From positions 1,860,001-1,924,000 of the forward strand of contig NZ_JAQTHU010000001.1 in assembly GCF_029433255.1 (NCBI RefSeq): 64,000 nucleotides of DNA, given 5' to 3'. The notes beneath the pieces were generated by a model that had not been told where the DNA came from, ran no database searches, and was given only the letters and a program-made list of their open reading frames with translations. The stretch comes from Lactobacillus sp. ESL0791. Lineage in GTDB: Bacteria; Bacillota; Bacilli; Lactobacillales; Lactobacillaceae. A program made the translations under genes and the position numbers. Within the stretch, counting starts at the first letter, position 1, and each line of letters starts with the position of its first letter. Shown here piece by piece: positions 45,902 through 54,711 of this stretch.

Positions 45902-46450
45902 TTATTTAGACTGAAGTGCTGCTACCAGTTGGCTTAATTGACTTTTGGTCTCCTTCCAATTGTTATTTAATAAAATATGTGCTCTGTTTTTTAACTGTTC
46001 AGGCAGTACATTTAATTCTGAACCGGTTAGACGTTCTTTAATTTTTTTAGGATCGTCACCGCGGCTAAGCAATCTTTTTTCCAATTCTTCTTTATGTGAA
46101 ACTGTGACGTACAAGAAATAAACATGACTGCCCAATTTTTGCAAGTAAGCCTCCGCTCCCTTGATATCGACGATCAGTGAAACCACAGCGGATTTTTGCC
46201 ATGCTTTTCTCAGGGCCTCCCTGCTTGAGCCGTATTGGTATTGCCCGTAGGTAACATGCTCAAAAAAATGTAACTGGGCAAAACTTTTATTACTTTCGAA
46301 ATAATATGATTTATTTTGTGTTTCGCCTGTCCGCATTGGCCTGGTTGTATGTGTGATGACCCGCGGAATTGCATAGGTTTTTGTGAGGTATTCCGAAATT
46401 GTCGTTTTACCGGCACCACTGGGCCCAGCAATCAAAATAATTTTTAACAA
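45902..46450 (-). CDS. Guanylate-kinase-like P-loop protein
   Basis: A 182-residue protein with the P-loop AGPSGAGKTT and the guanylate-kinase signature THTTRPMRTGE, which normally binds GMP, followed by YYFES and GSSREALRKAW. It is shorter than housekeeping Gmk (about 200) and diverges in the lid region, so it is more likely a paralogue. Substrate is not certain. It is divergent from the small DUF2187-like gene. Confidence 0.75.
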   Translation of the reverse strand: MLKIILIAGPSGAGKTTISEYLTKTYAIPRVITHTTRPMRTGETQNKSYYFESNKSFAQLHFFEHVTYGQYQYGSSREALRKAWQKSAVVSLIVDIKGAEAYLQKLGSHVYFLYVTVSHKEELEKRLLSRGDDPKKIKERLTGSELNVLPEQLKNRAHILLNNNWKETKSQLSQLVAALQSK

Positions 46451-46540
46451 AATTTAGGCTCCCTTTGCTTTACAATAACAAACTTTTATAATACTATCTT
46501 TCTGTTGCAATTTAAACAAGAATGAAAGGAGAAACTGAAA

Positions 46541-46849
46541 ATGAAAAGATCCGAAGTTAAGGTTGGAAAAATTGTCAGTGCCAAATCGGAAGAAGAAATC
46601 ACCAAACCGTTCCTAGGCAAAGTGGAAAAAGTTTACGAAAATTCCGCCCTGCTGGCAATCACCCATTACGATCCAGTCGACGAAACTGCGATCAGCGATT
46701 TAAACAATAAAATTGTCGTCAATTTCAAAAACTTAAAGGCTTCATCCGGCCGAACGAGCAAAAATGTCAAAGCTGCCAAAGCTAACGAAGTAAAAGTGGA
46801 AAAAATGAAAACCTCTGGCAAGGGAAAAGGTACTAAAGAAGACAAATAA
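46541..46849 (+). CDS. Small basic DUF2187-like protein
   Basis: A 102-residue protein: a KOW/SH3-like beta segment (VGKIVSAKSEE, FLGKVEKVYENSALLAI, NKIVVNFKNLK) typical of DUF2187/YkvS proteins, then a lysine-rich tail with VKAAKANEVKVEKMK. Possible nucleic-acid or ribosome contact is only a guess. Its stop codon TAA is part of the target duplication of the IS4-type element, so the gene end is intact. AAAGGAG precedes the ATG. Confidence 0.6.
   Translation: MKRSEVKVGKIVSAKSEEEITKPFLGKVEKVYENSALLAITHYDPVDETAISDLNNKIVVNFKNLKASSGRTSKNVKAAKANEVKVEKMKTSGKGKGTKEDK
46842..46849. repeat. Left target duplication of IS4-type element
   Basis: ACAAATAA, repeated at 48403-48410; it includes the stop codon of the DUF2187-like gene. 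Confidence 0.9.
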
Positions 46850-48402
46850 CTGAAACTTGAAAGCAATAAAACTAGTCAGATTCCTTGTGGGCTCTGACTT
46901 TTTTAATGCCCACTTGTGTTTTATTTGGTTCACGCCAAATATTTTTGAATGAAGCTAGGTAATAGCTTAATAAATTTGCTTATTATTTGGTCTACCTCTT
47001 CTGTAATTTGCTCCTTGACTTCTTTCAATGCCGATAACAGGTAGACCAATGCTTTTTCGAAAGCTAAATCTGGCAACGCGTCATTCATTAAGTAAAACAA
47101 ATCTCCAATTGTTCGCTCATCAACTGCTTGTCTTTCCTGCCAAGCTAGCAGCTCATAAGTTAAGGCAGTGATGGCAAAATAGCCACTTTGTCCGTCATAG
47201 TTTTGGATCTGTGATTTATCTAAAGCCAGATACTGCTTGGTTGCTTTAAAGAAAGTCTCTATCTGCCATCTACGGCCATAAAGCTGAATAATCTCTTTTG
47301 GCTGCAACTGGTATCTTGTAGTAGCCAAAACCAAGTATTTTCTCTTGTTACCGCGCTTAGTAACGTATACTAATCTGAGCGGAAAGCTATGTCCTTGATA
47401 TTCAGCTTCTACCACGCAGCTATAAAGGTAATCGTCTTTCAACTTTATCTTTGATGCCGTCAATCTTTCGTACAGACTTTTTACATCATAGAGCCGGCCA
47501 CGATATCGATAGTATACTTTTTTGCTTAATTTAAGCATAGATACGCTGTTTAATCCTAGTTGTTTTAACCGCCAGAACATTTTGGGTGATGCAAACCAAC
47601 TGTCAAACAGCACATAGTCCGCTGGAATGCCTTCGTTTAAAGCTTGTTTGATTAATTCAACTGTAACATCATTCATCTGTCTTTGAGCTTGATTTCTTCT
47701 TCTGCCTGCAATGGAACGTTTATCAGTAGTAATGGCTTTACTGCCAATCATGTTTTGTTTGTTCTTAGTTGACATTAAAGCAAAATTTACTGGCAAAAAA
47801 GTATTGCCATCACTCCAGCCAACAGTTAGGCCACGGTAACCATTAACATATTCATGCTCATTATGATCATAAACTCTAGCAAGCAATTCCGTTTTCTTAG
47901 AATAGGAACGTGACATCAAAGTATCATCAACGATCAAGGCTAATCTTCTACGCTTATCAATTGCGGGTTTGAGCGCAGTAATCAAATTGACAGCAGCTAA
48001 GCAAAGCAGTTTTTGCCAGTTGATGCGACCATCATTGAGAACATTTCTGCCAGTTTTAGAAGTAAATTCTGCAGGTTGATCGAAACGATACAGAGACTTT
48101 CTGGCAAAGCGTGATTGGATCATCCAATTAATCACCATGAGCAGGCTAACTAAGGAATGACGTTTAAAGTTAACTTTCTTGCTCAGATCAGCTAGACCAA
48201 TTAGTTTAGCAAAAGCAGAAATTAAAGAACAAGTATCCTTTTCTTGATTGATTTGCGATATACTTTTCATAGCGTGAGATCTCCTTTAACTTTGATTTTG
48301 ACACTTAAAGTATAACGCAGGGAGGTCTTGCGTTTTTATTTTTGTACTAAAAAAGCTAGAAATCACGCTCTTTTTGCGTAATTTCTAGCTTTCAAGTTTC
48401 AG
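46850..48402. mobile_element. Complete IS4-family insertion sequence (1,553 bp)
   Basis: Both ends carry CTGAAACTTGAAAGC as inverted repeat (46850-46864 and 48388-48402) and are flanked by an 8-bp direct repeat. One end holds the hairpin AGTCAGA/TCTGACT followed by T's; the other end holds GCTAGAAAT/ATTTCTAGC. Both may block transcription from outside. One intact transposase lies inside. A 58-bp solo end (35697-35754) and a deleted relic (24390-24559) of the same family occur in the window. Confidence 0.93.
46930..48270 (-). CDS. IS4-family DDE transposase
   Basis: An intact 446-residue transposase. The catalytic triad is visible as LIVDDTLMSRS, then YVLFDSWFASPK, then YGRRWQIETFFKATKQYL, the YREK-like motif of IS4. 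The N-terminal part (about 1-90) is predicted to bind the ends. A GGAG site precedes the ATG. The short target duplication and 15-bp inverted repeats fit the IS4 group. It appears active: no stops or shifts. Confidence 0.93.
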   Translation of the reverse strand: MKSISQINQEKDTCSLISAFAKLIGLADLSKKVNFKRHSLVSLLMVINWMIQSRFARKSLYRFDQPAEFTSKTGRNVLNDGRINWQKLLCLAAVNLITALKPAIDKRRRLALIVDDTLMSRSYSKKTELLARVYDHNEHEYVNGYRGLTVGWSDGNTFLPVNFALMSTKNKQNMIGSKAITTDKRSIAGRRRNQAQRQMNDVTVELIKQALNEGIPADYVLFDSWFASPKMFWRLKQLGLNSVSMLKLSKKVYYRYRGRLYDVKSLYERLTASKIKLKDDYLYSCVVEAEYQGHSFPLRLVYVTKRGNKRKYLVLATTRYQLQPKEIIQLYGRRWQIETFFKATKQYLALDKSQIQNYDGQSGYFAITALTYELLAWQERQAVDERTIGDLFYLMNDALPDLAFEKALVYLLSALKEVKEQITEEVDQIISKFIKLLPSFIQKYLA

Positions 48403-48410
48403 ACAAATAA
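48403..48410. repeat. Right target duplication of IS4-type element
   Basis: ACAAATAA, identical to 46842-46849. Confidence 0.9.
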
Positions 48411-48424
48411 CTAATAATTTGTTA

Positions 48425-48460
48425 AAGCAGCGGAAAATTAGTTGTCTGCTCTTTTTTTTT
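48425..48460 (+). terminator. Likely original terminator of the DUF2187-like gene
   Basis: AAGCAG...CTGCT followed by a run of ten or more T's. It follows the right target duplication, so the IS now separates it from the gene it served. Confidence 0.55.
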
Positions 48461-48516
48461 TCACATTTTTTGCCTAGAATGAGGGGAAACAAAGAAATAT
48501 TTATGGAGATATCAAA

Positions 48517-50025
48517 GTGAAACAAAAAACAAAACCAATCTTATTCTGGTTTATCCTGCTTCAGCCCTTCTTGGATTTATATTGGTTCTACAATGGCAAC
48601 TTAACCAATATTTTTCCTTTCACCTTGCCCACCATCATTCGTATTTTAGCAGTTGCCGTCTTAATTGGCCTCTTTTTCAGCCAAAAAAAAGCCTGGAAAA
48701 GGCTAAGCAAGGAAAAATGGCTGCTCGGTTACTTGGCACTGTTAATAATTTATTCGGCGCTGCACCTTCTTTACGCCCGCAATTTCACCAGTGTTAACCC
48801 AAGTAACTATAATTATTCAACCGTAAGCGAGCTCTTCTATCTAATTAGAATGGCCCTGCCCCTGATTATCATTTATCTCACCAATGAACTGACTTTTAGC
48901 CAAAAAGAATTCCGCCAAGTGATTGAGGGCATTTCTGCGCTCTTTTCCGGCACAATTGTTCTAGCAAATTTATTTGTCATTTCACTTAAATCATACGAAA
49001 CGGGCTTCATTAATGCCAATATTTTTGCCTGGTTTTTTAATCCGAATATCGGCTATTCCCACATGGCCTCTAAGGGCTTCTTCAATTCTGCCAACATGAC
49101 CTCTGCCGTTCTCTTCATGCTGATGCCTTTGATGATTTACTACCTCTTTACTTCTTTTAACTGGAAAACAATCGTCCTAAACGTTGTTCAGGCGCTGGCG
49201 ATGATCGAATTAGGCACAAAAGTTGCCGCCATCGGTCTGCTAGGCGGAATTGTGATTGGCCTAGGAATATATCTAATTCACCGTTACCTGATTAAGGATA
49301 TCCCAAAAGGCGGCCGAGCCTTTTTAACTGCCGTTTTAATCGGACTAGCCTCATGTGCCATCCTGCCCTTTGGTCCGGCAATTCAGCGCTATAATTACGA
49401 AATCTATCTTGCCAAGGAATCCGATCACGACTTGAGCCAGGAAAAACGGGAACTGGCCGTTGGACTTAAAAAATACCCGCAGGGCAAACAACGAACAGAA
49501 TTTTTACGGGATTTTATCAAGGAAAATTATCCTGCCTATGCCATTAATCCCAAATTTATCCTTAAAAGCTATCCCTACCAGTATGACCCGGAATTTTGGC
49601 TGAAGATTATGAACGAACCCGGCCAGGAGCGGATGAAAAACCGTAACATTGAAAAGGCTATGCTTGATCAGGTCCGCAAAACCAATAACAATAAGCTGGA
49701 TAAGTTTCTGGGCATTTCTTATACCCGTGAAAACAATATTTTTAACCTTGAGCGTGATTTTTCTTCCCAAATATATTCCCTCGGCTGGTGCGGTATGCTG
49801 CTCTTTGTGGGACCTTATGTCGGCATTTTGCTCTATGCGATCACTGCCTGGCTGCGAAAAAAACGGGTACGCACTTATCTAATTAGTTCAATGATTACCG
49901 CAACCGCTTGTATGCTGTTTGCCGCCTTTTCTTCCGGCAATGTGCTTGACTTCTTAACCGCCAGCTTTATCCTTGCCTTCGTGGAAGGAAACCTGCTGGT
50001 TCAAATTAAAAAACAAACAGAATAA
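48517..50025 (+). CDS. O-antigen ligase / polymerase-like membrane protein
   Basis: A 502-residue protein with about 12 membrane helices and one large polar loop at roughly residues 285-405, the pattern of the Wzy/WaaL (O-antigen ligase) family. The last helices follow YTRENNIFNLERDFSSQIYSLGW, which resembles the conserved loop end of this family. It could ligate or polymerise cell-surface polysaccharide. It is alone, with no glycosyltransferases beside it, so its polymer is unknown. ATG 48517 has a GGAG site 7 nt ahead. A bidirectional terminator follows. Confidence 0.72.
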   Translation: MKQKTKPILFWFILLQPFLDLYWFYNGNLTNIFPFTLPTIIRILAVAVLIGLFFSQKKAWKRLSKEKWLLGYLALLIIYSALHLLYARNFTSVNPSNYNYSTVSELFYLIRMALPLIIIYLTNELTFSQKEFRQVIEGISALFSGTIVLANLFVISLKSYETGFINANIFAWFFNPNIGYSHMASKGFFNSANMTSAVLFMLMPLMIYYLFTSFNWKTIVLNVVQALAMIELGTKVAAIGLLGGIVIGLGIYLIHRYLIKDIPKGGRAFLTAVLIGLASCAILPFGPAIQRYNYEIYLAKESDHDLSQEKRELAVGLKKYPQGKQRTEFLRDFIKENYPAYAINPKFILKSYPYQYDPEFWLKIMNEPGQERMKNRNIEKAMLDQVRKTNNNKLDKFLGISYTRENNIFNLERDFSSQIYSLGWCGMLLFVGPYVGILLYAITAWLRKKRVRTYLISSMITATACMLFAAFSSGNVLDFLTASFILAFVEGNLLVQIKKQTE

Positions 50026-50029
50026 ACAA

Positions 50030-50071
50030 AAAAGCACCTGCTTCCAAAATTACTTAGAAGTAGGTGCTTTT
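50030..50071. terminator. Terminator after O-antigen-ligase-like gene
   Basis: Stem AAAAGCACCTgCTTC/GAAGtAGGTGCTTTT with a 12-nt loop; T-rich on both strands, though the minus-strand operon ends 120 bp away. Confidence 0.85.
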
Positions 50072-50193
50072 GCTTAGTTAAAAACCATTTGAACCAAATA
50101 AATCAGAATTAATTCATTTTTGCCTCAAAATAAAAACTTCTTTGCATTTCATAAAGAAGTCTTTATTATATCCTTAATCACTTAACTTTTTCC

Positions 50194-50943
50194 CTATCTT
50201 ACTGTTCTGTTTCCATCAAGCAAAATAGTTTGTCCTTGAATATACGAGTTCTCTGGACTAGCCAAAAAGTACGTTAAATTTGCTACATCGTCAACTGTAC
50301 CAAGTCTTCTAACCGCAATTTGCTTTATTAATTCGTCTAAGCTCTCTTTAGTCGGATAGTGTACTTTAACCATTCCCGTATTAATTACCCTAGGTGCAAC
50401 AGCATTAATAGTTACTCCTTTAGGGCCCAATTCTTTAGCAAGACCACGCATGAGTCCTTCATCACCAGCTTTAGATGCAGGGTAAGCAACTCCGCCGCCA
50501 GTACCACTTTGTGCGGAACCCGAGCTAATAAACACCATACTGCCTTCATTTTCTAAAAATTCATTATAAAAAGCTTTAACTGTATAAAATGCCCCACTCA
50601 AGTTAATACTGATTACTCTTTGCCATTCTTCAATAGATATTTCATCCACTGTATCTGAATAGTCGATTCCTGCATCTATAATTAACGAATCAATCTTGCC
50701 GAATTCTTTCATTACTTCATCATGAACATGCTCCAAATCAGCGTATTTAGAAACATCAGTTTTAACAAAAAGGGCCTTTTGATATTTGTCTGTTAATTGA
50801 TCTGCTACTTCTTGACCATTTTGTTCATTAAAATCAACAATTACAACATTAGCACCATTTTGAGCAAACTTTTCTGCAATCGCTTTGCCAATTCCATTAG
50901 CACCACCAGTTACTAAAACAACTTTATCATCAAATTTTTTCAT
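50194..50943 (-). CDS. Short-chain dehydrogenase of the second galactitol-type locus
   Basis: A 249-residue SDR with VLVTGGANGIGKAIAE, IIDAGID (in place of NNAG) and the Ser-Tyr-Lys in VFISSGSAQ and VAYPASKAG. It is the last gene of the operon aldolase, TIM-like, YjbQ, GatC, SDR. In this context it should oxidise the polyol phosphate formed by the PTS into a ketose phosphate. It is not closely like the sorbitol-6-P dehydrogenase at 20276. Substrate is unknown. Confidence 0.85.
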   Translation of the reverse strand: MKKFDDKVVLVTGGANGIGKAIAEKFAQNGANVVIVDFNEQNGQEVADQLTDKYQKALFVKTDVSKYADLEHVHDEVMKEFGKIDSLIIDAGIDYSDTVDEISIEEWQRVISINLSGAFYTVKAFYNEFLENEGSMVFISSGSAQSGTGGGVAYPASKAGDEGLMRGLAKELGPKGVTINAVAPRVINTGMVKVHYPTKESLDELIKQIAVRRLGTVDDVANLTYFLASPENSYIQGQTILLDGNRTVR

Positions 50944-50957
50944 TTTTTAAACCTCAT

Positions 50958-52208
50958 TTATAAAATGCTTTTTATCCAACAAATTAGAACATTCCATGGT
51001 TCAGCAAGAGTTACATCTGTCGATAAACCTGCCACCTTAACACCACCGGACTTAAGCATTTGTGTTGCACCTGGGGCAACATAGCCTTCAAGATACAGTG
51101 ATAGCACACAAAACAGAACACAAATCAAAATGGTTCTAAACAAGTTACCATTAGTAACCATTGCTGCTGATACAGAGAAATAAATAATGCACATTAAGAT
51201 ACCAACTGGAAATAATTTAATACCCGGTAAAAACAAAGCACAAATGATGACTATCGGAATCGTTACAACAGTAGCTGTTTCTGTAGTAGGATCACCTAAG
51301 CCAAGAGCAATATCCATACCAATATTCAGATTAGTTTCCTTTCCCATTTGCTTTGACATTGTCTTACGAGCTGCTTTTCCAACCGGAGAAATACCTTCCA
51401 TTAAGACACTGACCATTTTGGGCATCAATACCATAACGCTGGCGATTCCAATCGCCATACTAATTGCATGAGCCAAATCTTGACGCGTTAATACTGCTAG
51501 AAGAACACCTACGACAGTGCCAATTACAGAAGAATCACCAAAAACCCCCAGCCTCTTATTAACTGTTTCTAAGCTGAAATCAACCTTATTCAAACCAGGG
51601 ATCACATCAATTACTCTATTAATTACCCAAGCAAAGGGCATTACCCAAGCTGTTTGCTGAATAGTCGTCGTTGTTGTTCCATCTAATCCATAATAGCTTT
51701 GCCATTTACCAGCAACTATATCTCCCAAGAAAAGGGCTATTACAGACATCCCTACAGAAACCAGCAGGCCTATCCAAAAGCTGTGAAATAATACATATAC
51801 AAGTGAGCCAGGTATTATGAAATGAATGTAGTTCCAAATATCAACATTCATTGTTCTTGTCCAGCCTAAACGAACAGCAATGATGTTAACAATGATCCCA
51901 ATTAAAATTGCTAGGCCTGCAAAAGGTGCTACCCAGGCTGCTGCTCCAACAGCAGGCCAACCAATATCAGTGATTGTATAACCAGTACCTAACTTAGAAT
52001 AGTAATCAACAGCTGGCTTTAACGACTCAGTTAACAAATTTACCACCAACGTTAAGCCCATAAATCCAATTCCAACAGTTAAACCTGATTTAATTGCCGC
52101 CCCAATTTTCATCCTAAAAATCAACCCTAAGATAAAAATGATTACAGGTAACAATGCTGTTGCCCCAAGACTAACAATTGTTTTAAAAACAGAAGCTAAT
52201 ATTGACAT
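50958..52208 (-). CDS. Galactitol-family PTS IIC permease (second locus)
   Basis: A 416-residue membrane protein with GatC motifs: TDIGWPAVGAAAWVAPFA, TRTMNVDIWNYIHF and NIGMDIALGLGDPTTETAT. Around ten helices. Its IIA and IIB partners are not adjacent but are encoded behind the divergent regulator (56766-57544), so the PTS is split between two transcription units. It lies between the YjbQ and SDR genes. Confidence 0.9.
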   Translation of the reverse strand: MSILASVFKTIVSLGATALLPVIIFILGLIFRMKIGAAIKSGLTVGIGFMGLTLVVNLLTESLKPAVDYYSKLGTGYTITDIGWPAVGAAAWVAPFAGLAILIGIIVNIIAVRLGWTRTMNVDIWNYIHFIIPGSLVYVLFHSFWIGLLVSVGMSVIALFLGDIVAGKWQSYYGLDGTTTTTIQQTAWVMPFAWVINRVIDVIPGLNKVDFSLETVNKRLGVFGDSSVIGTVVGVLLAVLTRQDLAHAISMAIGIASVMVLMPKMVSVLMEGISPVGKAARKTMSKQMGKETNLNIGMDIALGLGDPTTETATVVTIPIVIICALFLPGIKLFPVGILMCIIYFSVSAAMVTNGNLFRTILICVLFCVLSLYLEGYVAPGATQMLKSGGVKVAGLSTDVTLAEPWNVLICWIKSIL

Positions 52209-52280
52209 TTTTTAACCACCTATTCTTATTTTGAAACAATATTTGTCCTAATTTGCTTTAAAAAATCAAATAAAAATATA

Positions 52281-52799
52281 TTATTCACCCACAATAACAA
52301 TATTACATTTTCTTTGACGTTCCCTGTTTTGATCCCAATCAACGAAGTAAACGTAGCCAACTGATCCAATTAAAATTATTTGGTCCTTGATTGCAAAAGT
52401 CTGATTACCACCAAATAGTGAACCTTTAATATGTGCGTCACCGTTTAAGATCGTATTCTTTTCATTAGGATAATTAGGATCCTTTTTAGATAATTCCTCC
52501 AAAAACTCAATATGTTTTGGACCTGGATACCGATAATTAAGATTTTCAGTATATTCTCGCGGAATTAACTTATCTAAAATATTATTTAAATCCGCTTGTA
52601 AATATTCATCGCCATTATAATCATGATCATGAACGTATTCTTCAAATATAACAGAACAGGTTGTATGCGGCGTTTGAACTAGACATATCCCATTATCTAC
52701 ATCACTTTTTTTAACAGATTCTCTAACCTTAGAAGTAATGTCAACATATGTTACTCGTGCCTTCGTAGTAACTTGAATCGTATCTTGATAAACTTTCAT
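52281..52799 (-). CDS. YjbQ/UPF0047 family protein (second copy)
   Basis: A 172-residue relative of the protein at 32217-32741, sharing HTTCSV (His45), YLQADLNNILDKLIPR, DAHIKGSLFGG and YFVDWDQNRERQR. The spacing of the histidines indicates a metal centre. It overlaps nothing but starts 2 nt after the TIM-like gene. Co-occurrence with a galactitol-type IIC in both loci is the main clue to function; the enzyme activity is unknown. Confidence 0.85.
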   Translation of the reverse strand: MKVYQDTIQVTTKARVTYVDITSKVRESVKKSDVDNGICLVQTPHTTCSVIFEEYVHDHDYNGDEYLQADLNNILDKLIPREYTENLNYRYPGPKHIEFLEELSKKDPNYPNEKNTILNGDAHIKGSLFGGNQTFAIKDQIILIGSVGYVYFVDWDQNRERQRKCNIVIVGE

Positions 52800-52800
52800 C

Positions 52801-53487
52801 TTAATTTTCCTCCTTATATTTTTTCATTGGCAAGATCATTTCATTCAATTTATCTTCCCAATTTGGTGCATTAATAATGCCACTAGTGCCTCCAGTACCA
52901 TCTGCGCCAAGACGTAAAACTTTTTCAACATCCTTGCCGGTACTTACCCCAGCTGCTTCTAACACTAAAATTTGGGGGTTAATTTCTTTAACTGCTTTGA
53001 CAGTATCAACAATATACTTATCATCACTAGTATTACCTGTCCCAATTAAACTAGTTGGTTCGCAAATCATCATGTTAGGTCCTAATTCCGCAACTGCCCG
53101 ACATTGCTCAACCGTATCACTGCAGACAATAGTGAACAGTCCTACTTCTTTAGCTCTCTTTATGGTCTTATCTAATACACTTAAAGTAAGAGGATTTTCT
53201 GCATGATTCAAAACTACGGCTTTAATTCCAACATTTTTCACTGCTTCAGGAAGCACATGGCCCATGCCTCTTCCAGCCACTAAAGAATCCATATGCTGCG
53301 CTGTTAAAATCAAATTATGTGTTTCAGACTTAATTCTTGGCAAGTCAACTAATTGTCCCGAAAAAAGTACATCAATTTGATATTTTTGCGCAATTTTATC
53401 AGCAATTTTTGCTAATTTTAAAATTTTATCACCATATAAATAAGACTTGGGATTAACCAAGAAAAAAGGCTTCTTTACTAAACTCAT
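52801..53487 (-). CDS. Triose-phosphate-isomerase-like sugar-phosphate isomerase
   Basis: A 228-residue TIM-barrel protein more like archaeal-type TIM than the housekeeping enzyme. Asn and Lys lie in VNPKSYLYG, catalytic His in VLNHAENP, catalytic Glu in MICEPTSLIGTG, and the phosphate loop in GADGTGGTSGI. Such proteins include tetrulose-phosphate isomerases. The ATG at 53487 has GGGATG before it; an ATG at 53496 is possible but poorly placed. It stands between aldolase and YjbQ genes. Confidence 0.78.
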   Translation of the reverse strand: MSLVKKPFFLVNPKSYLYGDKILKLAKIADKIAQKYQIDVLFSGQLVDLPRIKSETHNLILTAQHMDSLVAGRGMGHVLPEAVKNVGIKAVVLNHAENPLTLSVLDKTIKRAKEVGLFTIVCSDTVEQCRAVAELGPNMMICEPTSLIGTGNTSDDKYIVDTVKAVKEINPQILVLEAAGVSTGKDVEKVLRLGADGTGGTSGIINAPNWEDKLNEMILPMKKYKEEN

Positions 53488-53501
53488 TTTTTTCATCCCA
53501 A

Positions 53502-54329
53502 TTAATACGAATACTTTTCTGTTGCAAAAACATCATAGTAATGTTCAGCTACTGATTGAACTGCATCTCTTTGCGCAACTGAAAATTCAAATTGTGATGA
53601 ATATTCCTTTTCTTGAGCAACTTTTAGAGCTGCATTCGCTAAATCAGTAAAAATATTTACTTTGGAAATTCCCATTTCTACAGCCTTACGCAAGTTTTCG
53701 TCACCAGAAGAAGATCCACCATGACAAACTAACGGTACGTTTAAGCTCCCCTTTAATTCCGCAATTCGTTTAAAGTTAAGTTTAGGTGTCCCTTGTTGAT
53801 AAACACCATGAGAAGTCCCAATTGAAACGGCCAATGAATCTACTTTCGTTTCCTTAACAAATTGAACTGCAGCTTCCACCTCAGTATAAGTACTGTTATC
53901 TGTTGACGAATTTGTACCCACATGACCAATTTCTGCTTCAACTGGAACACCTAATTGATGCGCATAATGAACAACATCTCTAGTAATTTTGACGTTATCA
54001 TCATATTTTTCAGCTGAGGCATCAATCATTACTGACGAAAATCCATGCGCAGCACACCATTTAACAAAATCTGGATCTGTTCCATGATCCAAATGCAATA
54101 CAACTGGAACTTTGGCAGTACTGCCATAATATTTGCCCAAGCTTAATGCATCTTCAACACCTATTTCACCTGAGTGTTTCTGTGCCCAAGCTAAGATCAC
54201 AGGCAGTTCTCTGTTCTCTGCAGCAGCTAATTCTGCCCTAATAGAATTACTATCCCAATAATTAAAATGGGGAAAAGCATAGCCATTATCTCGCGCACTT
54301 TGTAAAATTTTTTCCGAAGAAATTAGCAT
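53502..54329 (-). CDS. Class II ketose-bisphosphate/ketose-phosphate aldolase
   Basis: A zinc-dependent aldolase of the GatY/KbaY/FbaA family, 275 residues. Zinc histidines are visible in VLHLDHGTD, EAEIGHVGTN (with the following acidic residue pattern) and VCHGGSSSG, with the substrate-phosphate loop near NIFTDLANA. It begins with ATG at 54329, after AGGGTG; a GTG 9 nt upstream is less likely. It is the first gene of the operon. With the SDR, it suggests the pathway: polyol phosphate to ketose phosphate to two small fragments. Confidence 0.88.
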   Translation of the reverse strand: MLISSEKILQSARDNGYAFPHFNYWDSNSIRAELAAAENRELPVILAWAQKHSGEIGVEDALSLGKYYGSTAKVPVVLHLDHGTDPDFVKWCAAHGFSSVMIDASAEKYDDNVKITRDVVHYAHQLGVPVEAEIGHVGTNSSTDNSTYTEVEAAVQFVKETKVDSLAVSIGTSHGVYQQGTPKLNFKRIAELKGSLNVPLVCHGGSSSGDENLRKAVEMGISKVNIFTDLANAALKVAQEKEYSSQFEFSVAQRDAVQSVAEHYYDVFATEKYSY

Positions 54330-54711
54330 TTTTCTCACCCTATCTTTTTTAATGTAGTTAATTTAATCTGAAAATAAAATTTATATTTTATCGTTCTCAA
54401 AGAATCAATCTATTCATTTTGTGAAAAATAAAAATTTAGGCCCATGTTTATTATGCTGAGTTCGATTGAACTTATTACCGATTACTTTCATCACTGCTCA
54501 TCTCCATTCAGTTTTTATTATAAAGCGGTTTCACAAATAAGTGACTTGTTTTTAAGCCCAATTATTGTTATTACAGCAAGCATACTTGTGCTAAAAACTT
54601 GAAATTTGAATAGCACAATTACTTTTTTTCACAAGACATTAATTGCACTGTAAAGCTATTTATTTTTTGTGGAAGCGCTTTATAATAAATAGTTGAAAAG
54701 GAGGTGTAAAC
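54330..54711. promoter_or_regulatory. Two-fold symmetric divergent control region
   Basis: No gene in 382 bp. Both edges carry the same promoter element: GTGGAAGCGCTTTATAATAAA on the plus strand (54669-54689) and GTGAAACCGCTTTATAATAAA on the minus strand (-10 at 54522-54517). Each overlaps a cre-like site. In the centre, TTGTGCTA (54586-54593) and TAGCACAA (54611-54618) form a perfect inverted repeat whose middle is 82 bp from either -10. Good -35 boxes are lacking, consistent with activation by the PRD regulator. Confidence 0.7.
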
